From the NCBI RefSeq assembly GCF_963082655.1, contig NC_081552.1, forward strand, positions 183,504,571 through 183,568,570: a stretch of 64,000 nt of DNA. Reading direction: 5' to 3'. The translations under genes and the position numbers were made by a program. Within the stretch, counting starts at the first letter, position 1. The number at the start of each line of letters is the position of its first letter. The notes below the pieces were generated by a model that saw nothing but the letters and a program-made list of their open reading frames with translations, was not told where the DNA came from and made no database searches. Positions 11,838 to 21,072 of this stretch are shown here, in pieces. The DNA comes from Stomoxys calcitrans. Lineage: Eukaryota; Arthropoda; Insecta; Diptera; Muscidae.

Positions 11838-13172
11838 TCTTATATATAAAAATCTATTTGTGTTTGTAGGTTTGTTTGTTTGTATGTTTGTGTGTTCCTT
11901 ATAAACTCAGAAACGGCTGAACCGATTTTCTTGAAATTTTCACAGATGGTGCATAATGACCCCGTTGTGAAAATAGGGTACTAAATTTTTTGATATCTGA
12001 AGGGGGGCGGACCCTCCCCCTTACCCTAATTTTCAGAAACGCCAGATCTCGGAGATGGGTGGTGCGATTTAAGCGAAATTTTGTGTGCTCTCATATAGTA
12101 CCCTAAAAATAAAAATTTGGTATCCAAATTTCGGATGGGGTACCTAGGTGGGGCCGCCCCACCCTAAAACCTACCAAACATATATTTAGGGCAATCACGG
12201 CAATATGGGACTCAAATGAAAGGTATTTAGGATAAGAAAACGTATATGATATCCAATTGTCGGACCAAGTGCTAGGGGGACCACCCCAAAACACCCCTAA
12301 ATTGGACATATTTACCGACCATGGCAATATGGGACTCAAATGAAAGGTATTTGCGAGTAGAAAACGAATCTGATATCCAAATGTGGGTCCACGTTTCTGG
12401 GGTCGACCCCTTCCCCAAAACACCCCCCAAACTGGACTTATTTACTGACCATGGGAATATGGGGCGTAAATAAAAGATATTTGAATGTAGAATACGAATC
12501 TGATATCCGAATATGGGTCCACGAGTTTGGGAACCCGCCTCTCACCAAAAACATCCCCCAAAGGGGACAAATTTACGACCATAGCAATATGGGGCTCAAA
12601 CGAAAGGTCTTTGGGCGTAAAGCACGACTTTGATATCAATATTCGGGAAAAGTGTCTATGGGGCCACGCCACCCCCACAACACCACCCAAATAGTAAGTA
12701 TTTTGTGACTATTGCAATATGAGGCTCAAATAAGATGGTTTTTTAATTGGAACACGAATTCGATATATATTTTCAAGGCCAACTCACTGAGTGGCCGCCC
12801 ATCCCCCAAAAAATCCCCCAAGCCGGTCATTTTTGCCGACTTGGAAATATGGAGCTCAAATTAAAGGTATGTGGGGGTAGACCACGTATCTGATATCAAC
12901 ATTAGGGGTCAACTGTCAAGCGGACGTCCCACCACCATAACAACCCCCAAGTAGGACGTATTTGCTCACCAAGACAATTTGGGTCCCAAAGAGAGTGGAG
13001 CTAAATATTCGAAATCATGAGAATATCGGGCTGAAATAAAGTATTTTAAGAATGGAGTACACCTTACACCCAAACTTAAATTAGTAGACCAATAAAGATC
13101 ATATGGGATTCAGATAAAGGCACTTATATTGTTAAACTGTTAGTCAAGTAAGCATGATATTTTCACTAAAAG
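11838..13172 (+). mobile_element. Helitron-like element, right arm of an inverted pair
   Basis: Starts A|TCTTATATATAAAAATC, a TC start after A as in Helitrons. The conserved head (TTTGTTTGTTTGTATG, AAACGGCTGAACCGATTTTC) extends to about 12102. The array in plus orientation and the unique tail follow, broken off near 13172 before the CTAG end by a DINE-like sequence. Confidence 0.55.
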
Positions 13173-13174
13173 AT

Positions 13175-13521
13175 ATATATCTCCCATATATATCTTCGTC
13201 CGATTTTGAGAAATATTCCAATAATGTGGTCATTTCTTAACCTATTCTCTCGAAATTTGGCAGAAAGGATTTTCTTATGACTCCTTATGTTACTGGTGAA
13301 TTCCATAAAAATCAGCTCAAATTTAGATATAGCTTCCATATATATGTTCGTTCGATTTTGAGAAATATTACAAGAAAGTGCTCATTTGTTAAGCGAAAAC
13401 ATCCGCCGAGGTCCATCAAAATTGGTTGAAAATGAGATATAGCTCCCACTTTATGCTTCTAGGGTAGGTGTAGGGTATTTTACAGTCGGCACCGCCCAAC
13501 TTTTGCCCTTCCTTACTTGTT
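13175..13521 (+). mobile_element. DINE-1-like element, subfamily C, 3' part
   Basis: Monomers with GATATAGCTTCCATATATATG lead to the end GTAGGGTATTTTACAGTCGG, then ACCGCCCAACTTTTGCC and CCTTACTTGTTTT. This is the mirror of the subfamily C starts at 26744 and 44044. The adjacent 13522-13719 stretch is AT-rich with no recognisable feature. Confidence 0.7.
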
Positions 13522-13719
13522 TTAATATAGAAACCATCAAATGCTACAAGTCACTATAACGGTATCCAGCAACTTCAATCCTAAGAATTTTGAGAAAAGG
13601 TTTTTTTTTTTGATTTTTTGGATATTAAAATATTGCGACTTTTGACAAGCCAAAGTCTCCCTAAAACAGGACTATATATGACGGGAAAATTTTTTTACAA
13701 ATTTCTTTCGTTTACTTTG

Positions 13720-15640
13720 GGTTAGGTTTGGTTGAGTGGGTCGCCCACCAAAGGTGAGTTCACTGGGAGGCTAGTTTGGCCCTTTGGGATACCCTAGAAA
13801 GAAAGGAAAGAGAAAGAAACTGTGAGACCTCGGACTAGAGGCTATTCACGAATAAAAGAAAGACAGCAAGAATTGAGAACCCGAGCTGGGGTGTAGAAAC
13901 TCCCATCCCCACGCAGGCTCGGATGTACCTACGCCGGAGCTTATGGCACCCCCTGACGGAACCATCCTGTTCCTTCAACAAATCTAAGGAGACCTACCAA
14001 AGGTACGTTCGCAAGTTCACCCACATCACAGAAGAAACGGCTCCCCAGAAAGGAGAACTTATGTCCCTGCAGACCTGGACAAGAACACTGCAAGGGGTAA
14101 ACCGTCTCCTCCTCATCCTCATCGAGGCAACTTCTACAGAAGTCATTGTGCGGTATTCCCATGCACGCCGCCATGCGGCCTATTGTCCGGTTACGATCCC
14201 TGTCAAGGTACTCATCGACCTCTTATCGAATGCCAGCTCCTCCTCGACCTCCTGCTGTTGATGACCGGCCATAGCGCCTTAGCAGTCCGGCAACCATCCA
14301 ACGAGTCCCATCTCGTCACCGACGCCGCTCGGACCACCCCCTCTACTGTGTTCAGTAGCTCGACAAATGGCACGTAGGCAAGACCGATGACTGGTCCGCC
14401 TGGCGCAGACGAACCCCTAGTGCACTCATCCACCCTCTCATTTCCTGGAATCCCCTCATGCCCAGGAACCCATGTCAGCCTATCCGGGGACTCCAAACAA
14501 TCCGACAAGCATCTCGACCTCACCATCCTCGACCATAAGGCCTTGAGCGCCTCCATACTGTCCACATAAATTCTGAGTTTCATGGGCGATAAGTCCCTTA
14601 CCAGAATTTCTCTTGCGGCCACTGCAATGGCACAGACCTGAAAGAAAGAAAGACACTCGTCCGGCAGTCTCAGATACTTACTGATATTGAGTGCATCAGA
14701 GTAGTCTTCCAATCCAGACCCTCATCTGTGTAGATAGAGGTCTCATCCTCCTCAAGTACAACATCCGCTCTCTATTCGTCCCTCTCAGGAAATCGCGAAT
14801 GCAATCATTTCAGTCGGCACTAATGCCAGTTAGATCCTCCTCAGTCTACCCCCCGCATCCATTACTCCCAGAATGGAACTGTGGCCGCCACCATCCTCCT
14901 TCAGTATGCCGAGCTCCCTCAGCCTAAGCGCGATCCTGGTGGTGCAGTATCACCTCTAGGCCGCCTACGGTGCGGATCTTAGTGCCCCTGTCACCCCGAC
15001 GCTGGCCAGTCGTTTGTGGACCTTCTCGAACTGCCTCGCATGCGTCCTCTTCTCTACGGCATTTCAGTATACCAGTGCTCTATTGGGCAATACTGGTCTT
15101 ACGATGGCCGTATACATCCAATAAATCATCTTGGGAGTTACCCCCACTTCCTCCTGCAGGAGTAAAAAGCGCACAGTGCCTTACGACTTCTTTCCTCGGT
15201 GTTCCTATTCCAAGACAGTTTGGAATCGAGGACTATGCCTAGGTATTTCGCCTCCTTTGACAGCCGCAGGGTGACCCGGTTCAAGGACGGGAGTCTGAAC
15301 TCCAGTATCTCATATATATACGCGTGAAGAGCACCAGCTCCGTCTTCCCTGGATTGGTCCTTAACCCATGTCTGGTAGCCCATCGCGACAACCTCCTCAG
15401 TGACCCTTCCATGATCTCGCTGATCGTCGGCGGAAACCTGCCTCAAACGAGCAGCACGACGTCGTCCGCATAAGCGATAACCGTCGTGCCGTCCACAACG
15501 AGATCCATTAGGATTTCATTAATAATGAGGTTCAATAGAATAGGTGAGAACAACCCTCCTTGGGACCTCTGGTCACCAGCCTCGTCTACTTTACAATCTG
15601 AATTTCACTAGGATACCTCTTTCCACAGTCGAACTAGAAT
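13720..15640 (-). pseudogene. Non-LTR retrotransposon 3' half: RT, RNase H, CCHC-like tail
   Basis: On the minus strand, 15640-15450 gives RT blocks (QGGLFSPILLNLIINEIL, VIAYADDVVLLV), so the catalytic YADD is present. 15446-15138 gives the thumb region (SKEAKYLGIVLDSKLSWNRN). 14712-14212 gives RNase H (RIYVDSMEALKALWS, LTWVPGHEGIPGNERVDE). 14174-13941 gives a C-terminal FCRSCLDEDEEETV...LQCSCPGL module. The end near 13725 (reverse of GGGTTAGGTTTGGTTGAG) resembles an element 3' terminus. Several frameshifts and stops interrupt the frame; the 5' part is missing. RNase H after RT supports the I/LOA group. Confidence 0.8.
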
Positions 15641-15758
15641 TTTTCTAAGACAACTCTATTTTTGGGCATTTTTCTACTCATTCATCGCTGATGGGTTAAA
15701 GTGGCCCAGTAGGTCTAAGTGAGTCTGATGACAAACTGTCTCTCAAGCCTAACCTAAC
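15641..15758 (+). mobile_element. Probable 3' terminus of a second non-LTR element
   Basis: GAGTCTGATGACAAACTGTC followed by CTCAAGCCTAACCTAACCT looks like the plus-strand counterpart of the CCTAACC-type 3' end at 38840-38860. It is only the terminal ~100 bp, joined head-on to the minus-strand element. Confidence 0.35.
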
Positions 15759-15759
15759 C

Positions 15760-16060
15760 TATATTTGACTTCGTTGGCCCATAGAAGCCGCACTTACTGT
15801 TCTGTTATGATTTTCAACATCTGTGGTAAGTATGGTCTAAATCGGTCTATAATCTGTAATAATAGCTCCCATATAAACCGATCTCCCGATTTGACATCTC
15901 AATCGCCTGGAAGTCACAATTGTTGTGCGATAGTTCTGAAATTTTGCACTTACTGTTCTGTTATGACTTCCAATATCCGTGGTCCAAATCGGCGTATAAT
16001 CAGTAATAGCTAAGCGGTCTCCCGATTAGTCCTTCAAGCCTCTAAGAAGCATACATTTTT
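15760..16060 (+). mobile_element. DINE-1-like internal monomers
   Basis: Two monomers with CTTACTGTTCTGTTATGA, CAATATCCGTGGTCCAAATC and CTCCCATATAAACCGATCTC. Neither conserved end is present. Confidence 0.6.
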
Positions 16061-16965
16061 GGATAATTTGGCAGAAATTTTTGACGTAAAGTGTACATGT
16101 GCCCTACCACGTGGCAGATAGCTGAACGACTCATTGGTCAGCTGTGAAAAATAAGCAGCCCCCGATCACGAGCGGCGAAAACCGAGGACTTGCTACAAAA
16201 AGGCATACCCGACGACGTCGTCACGACATGGCGAACGGATGCCGCCAGTTGCTTAAGTATTCACCCATAGCGGTGCTTTACAGATAGCTACAGTCTGGGG
16301 AGTCATGCCCCCGTGGATTTTCCAATCAAGGCGCCATTGACCCTAACGCGTGACATCCTTCACGAAACGGCTTTCTGGCTAATGCCACCGCTGCCTCCGT
16401 TCCGCTAAACCCCTGGCAGGGCTCAGAAAACACTCTGTGCCTTATAGCCACTAAGTTGATAATGTAGGTTCTGTTGATACGATATCAAGATCAAAACTCG
16501 ACTGAAAGCAAGTAATCATAAGGTCTTGCGTCAACCTTCGTAAGGACCTAACTGCTTGCAAAGACACCTTCGGGGTCAACATAAAGAGCGACTGCATTTT
16601 GGGACACAAATAACGGCCCTTAGATGGGACCCAATCAAATTAGAGAAACCAACCATCACAGTAGCAGAGGAGATGGAATCGAACTTTGGAAGGAGATTAA
16701 AAGTACACCGATCACGGATGAATTCTCCACGAGCCTCCGGGCCCAGTGTCGGGATGGAAAAGGAGGAAGAAGTATGGCGTTAGACTGTGCCCCAGAAGAG
16801 AACAATGCAAAGGCATGCGAGAACATCACCAGTTTCCCTAGACAAGAGTTTAATTTAAAAATGCAACTCTCAGCAAAAGAAGCGCTTGGAAAGTGCAAAA
16901 AAGTCCTTGGCCAGATGCGAGAGGCGTACTCGTCACAAGCGTAAAGCATTTTCCCATCCTATTCC
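16061..16965 (+). other. Unclassified ~0.9-kb segment with a 106-codon open frame
   Basis: This stretch is not AT-rich like other gaps and has no DINE or Helitron phrases. An open frame at 16624-16944 starts MGPNQIRETNHH and is hydrophilic and lysine/glutamate rich (SAKEALGKCKKVLGQMREA near the end). I do not recognise it. It may be the ORF1/gag edge of a retroelement, since short acidic/basic frames of this kind are common there, but no zinc knuckle or RT motif is present to support that. Confidence 0.25.
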
Positions 16966-16968
16966 TAA

Positions 16969-18208
16969 ACGAGGAAAAAAGCGTTAAATTAAGCCCGGCC
17001 GAGCTTTGGATACCCACCACCACGGGTATATTGTAAACCACATTTCGTCATAATACGGTGAAAAATTCATAATTTATGCCCCCATAGCAGCTACATCGAA
17101 ATATGGTCCGATTTGAATCAAATTCGGCACGTACAATGGTCTAATAAGTTCAAGTCATTGTTTAGGTATGTAGAACAAAATATTGGTCTTTTTGGTAGCC
17201 ATATCAAAATATAGACCCATCTGAACCATATACGACATGGATGTCGAAAAGCCTGACATAAGTCACTGTGTCAAATTTCGGCGAAAACGGACTTTAAATG
17301 CGTTTTTGATGGGCCCAAGACTTTAAATCGAGAGATTGGTCTGTATGGCAACTATATCCAAATCTAGACCGATGTGGGCCAAATTCAAGAAGGATGTGGA
17401 CTGTCCCAAATTTCGGCGACATCGGACAATAAACCGTACATCGAGAGTTCGGTCTATATGGCAGCTATATCCAAATCTGAACCGATCTGGGCCAAATTAA
17501 AGAAAGATGTCGAACGGCTTAACACAGCTCACTATCCCAGATGTTGGCAAAATGGGACAATAAATGCTCCATTTATGGGACCAAGACCTTAAATCAAGAG
17601 AGCGATCTATATGGCAGCTATATCCAAATCTCGGCAGCAATATCCGATCTCGGCCAAATTGAAGAAGGATGTCGAAGGCCTTAACACAATTTCGGCGACA
17701 TGGAGCAATAAACTCACTTTTATGGGTCCAAAATCTTGAACCGGGGATCGGTCTATATGGTAGCTATAGCCAAATCTGGATCGATCGGGGCGAAATTTAA
17801 GAAGGATGTCGATTAGACTTACATAACTCCCTGTCGCAAATTTCCACAAAATCGGAAAATAAATGTGGCTTTTATGGGCCTAAGACCTTCAATCGGCGGA
17901 TCGGTCTCCATGGGGGCTATATCAATATATATTCCGATATAGCCCATCTTCGAACTTAACCTGCCTATGGACAAAAAAAGAATCTGTGCAAAGTTTCAGC
18001 TCAATATCTCTATTTTAAAGACTGTAGCGTGATTTCAACAGCCAGACGGATGGGCATGGCTAGATCGTCTTAGAATTTTACGACGATCAAAAATATATAG
18101 TCTTTTTAGGGTCAGAAATGGATATTTCGATGTGTTGCAAACGGAATGACAAAATGAATATACCCCCATCCTTCGGTGGTGGGTTTAAAACAAGGTGGGT
18201 ATAAAAAA
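16969..18208 (-). mobile_element. DINE-1-like element, subfamily B, nearly full length
   Basis: Starts near AAAAAAGCGTTAAATTAAGC with the CCCGGCCGAGC hairpin remnant and TACCCACCACC. At least five internal monomers follow (GGTCTATATGGCAGCTATAT, ATGTCGAAGGCCTTAACAC). It ends CCTTCGGTGGTGGGTTTAAA, then a second GGTGGGTATAAAAAA. The 18209-18642 gap that follows shows no recognisable feature. Confidence 0.78.
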
Positions 18209-18642
18209 TTCACGTTCTTTGAAAAATTGATTATTTTTCGCAACCTATTTTTCCGTTTTTCCCATTCGCTTACTTGATTTTTAGGCAGCGGGCCAAAGAC
18301 TAAACTGTAGTGGAGTATTTTGCGAGCTAAAGGGTCTATGTGTGTTTTTCACCAATGCCACAACCTTCAACAATTGTTTGTTTCACAGTGGAGAATATTT
18401 GTATGACTTCTAAGAGCAAAATAAGAAGCGGAAGAGAACATTGTAATTTTTTTAAATGAAAGAGCATATGGAGCATGCGTTTTTAGTGCAACATTTCTCT
18501 TTACCGTTTACCTTTATTAACCACTATATCATCTCATCCCCAATAATAACAATGAATTCATTCATAAAATTTTATCCCAACAAGTCAGCGGGCTATTTGG
18601 TACCGCTTTCAATTTCATAGTCTAGGGCAGCGGTGGACGCTT

Positions 18643-19468
18643 TTTTTATACCCTCCACCATGGATGAGGGTATACTAATTTCGTCATTCTGTTTGTAACT
18701 CCTCAAAATATGCGTCTAAGACCCCATAAAGTATTTAATATCTTGATCGTCGTGACATTTTAAGTCGAACTAGCCATGTCCGTTCGTGCGTCTGTCTGTC
18801 GAAAGCACGCTAACTTTTGAAGAGTAAAGCTAGCCGCTTGAAATTTTGCACAAATACTTTTTATTAGTGTAGGTCGGTTGGGATTGTAAATAAGCCAAAT
18901 CGGTCCATGTTTTGATACAGCTGCCATATAAACCGATCTTGGGTCTTGACTTCTTGAGCCTCTTCGCACAAATGTTGGAAGTGATACCAAAACACCACGT
19001 GCAAAATTTCAGTCAAATCGGACGGGAATTGCGCTCTCTACAATTCCCGTCCGATTTGACTGAAATTTTGCATGTGATGTTTTGGTATCACTTCCAACAT
19101 TTGTGCGAAGTATGGCGCTAATCGGTCTATAACCTGATATAGCTGCCATATAAACTGATCTGGAATCTTGACTTCTTGAGCCTCTAGAGAGCGCAATTCT
19201 CATCCGATTTGGCACAAATTTTGTACAACGGCTTCTCCCATGGCCTATAGCTTGTTACAGCTCCCATATAAACCGATCTCCCGATTTTGCTTCTTAGGCC
19301 CCGAGTCGGTCTATAACTTGATTTAGCTCCTCCTCCTCCCCCACCGTCATTATTCATTATTCTTTGTTTGCCTAAAAAGAGATACTGCGCAAAGAACTCG
19401 ACAGATGCGATCCATGGTGGAGGGTATATAAGATTCGGCCCGGCCGACTTAGCACGCTCTTACTTGTT
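18643..19468 (+). mobile_element. DINE-1-like element, subfamily A, with internal inverted duplication
   Basis: Starts TTTTTTTATACCCTCCACCA and ends GGCCGACTTAGCACGCTC followed by TTACTTGTT. The conserved ACCCCATAAAGTAT and AACTAGCCATGTCCG blocks are in the expected places. Between 18962 and 19110 the monomer folds back on itself (separate entry). Confidence 0.82.
18962..19110. repeat. Near-perfect hairpin, 70-bp arms, 9-base loop
   Basis: Arm 18962-19031 starts CTTCGCACAAATGTTGGAAG. Arm 19041-19110 is its reverse complement apart from two differences in the CACCACGTG/CATCACATG stretch. The loop is CGCTCTCTA. Neighbouring DINE copies have the monomer only once and in one direction, so this is a local inverted duplication. 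Confidence 0.92.
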
Positions 19469-19715
19469 ACTATGTGTGCTTATGTACAATTGTCTTGTTG
19501 TACACGAGAAAAAAATGGTTGGAAATGTGTTGTTCTTGAAATTTGATTTCAAATGCGCATTTAATTGTTTGTCTTTTATCTTTTATGCGACTTATGTCAA
19601 AATTGTATAAACCATAAAAAAGAAAACAAAAATAAAATAAAAATAAATAAAAGTAAAAAAAAATTACGAACCCCAAAACAAAATGCTTCTCCAAATTCTT
19701 GAATGTGAGATTTTT

Positions 19716-20740
19716 AACAAGTCAAAAGGCATTAAGTTCGGCTGGTCCGAACTTTGGATACCAACCATCTCGTGTATATATGTAAACCCCTTTTCGTCCT
19801 TTACGTCACAATCCTGTGAAAATTGGATTACTTATGCACCCAAATTCGGCACGGACACTGAGTCATCTAATAAATATAAGTCACTGTCCAATATTGGTCT
19901 TTTTGACAGCTATATCCAAATATTAACCGATCTGAACCACATAGTACATGGATGACGTCAAATTTCAACGGAATCGGATATTAAATGCGCTTTTTATAGG
20001 GCCTAGATTTTAAGCCGAGAGATCGTTCTATATGACACCTATAACCAAAACTGGACCAATGTGGACCGATCTGGACCAAATTAAACAAAGAGATAATAAT
20101 CATCCTATTTTATTATAATTCTTCTACTATATCCGTAGTTATATCTTAATAGGGGCTGGTCTCAATCATATTTTATTTAGGTCCCGAGTACTCATATACA
20201 AGTAACATTTTCAGACAATTAAACAGCTTTTTATGCGATTAAGACCCTGAATTGGAAGATCGGTCTATATGGTAGCTAAATCTATATAGTCTGAACTGAC
20301 ACATATTTGGGTCGGATGTCTGCAAGCTTAAAAGAACTCACTAATTCAAATTTTAACAAATCGGGTAATAAATAAAGCTTTTATGAGCTTCAGACCCTTT
20401 ATCGGCAGATCGGTCTATATGACAGCTACATCTAAATATAGTCCGATCTTTACCATTTTGGGTCATTGATTCAAATTTCAGCGAAATAAATTCCGCTTTT
20501 ATGGGTTCCAGATCCTCAAACGGTAGACCGGTCTAGATGGCAACTATATCTAATTATAGTTTGATCTGAAACATATTGGGAGCGGATGTGGGAAGGCTTA
20601 AACCAACTCATTGTTTCAAATTTCAGCGAAAACGGATAAAAAACATTGCCTTTATGGGCTATCCCTTTATCGGGATATCCCTTTATCGGGATATCGGTCT
20701 ATATGGCAGCTATTTCTAAATCTAAAGCGATTTCGACCAA
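19716..20740 (-). mobile_element. DINE-1-like element, subfamily B, 3'-terminal half (split by Jockey)
   Basis: Starts AACAAGTCAAAAGGCATTAA with GTTCGGCTGGTCCGAAC and TATATATGTAAACCCC. Four monomers follow up to GCGATTTCGACCAA at 20727-20740, where the Jockey-clade element is inserted. It continues at 25714. The 19469-19715 gap before it is AT-rich with no call. Confidence 0.75.
20727..20740. repeat. Target site duplication of the Jockey element, left copy
   Basis: GCGATTTCGACCAA, identical to 25700-25713. Deleting one copy and the element rejoins the DINE monomer. Confidence 0.93.
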
Positions 20741-20760
20741 GTTTTTTTTAGAAGTTTATA

Positions 20761-20766
20761 TTTATT
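20761..20766 (-). terminator. Polyadenylation signal of the Jockey-clade element
   Basis: TTTATT on the plus strand reads AATAAA in the element's sense and lies about 13 bases before the terminal A run at 20749-20742. Confidence 0.7.
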
Positions 20767-21072
20767 GAGTCTTTTTTTAAACATTGAAGTAGAATTAGAA
20801 ACATAATAAAGAAAACTTATGACTATAATGTATTATCGCAATAACATATTAGGTAGTTTCAGCACCTGGCTTTAGCATAAAAGGTAAAATGTAATATGGA
20901 TACATGAAATTAGAATTATTGACGTCCTTGCTCCCGAGACTACTACATTAAATAGAAAAATCTTAATCTAGGGTTTGAACTTAAAGCTACAAATAATAAA
21001 ATAAGCAAAAAATAATAACAATTATAACTAAAACAAAAAAAAAAAAACAAGGAAAAGTAGGTTAAGATGTAG

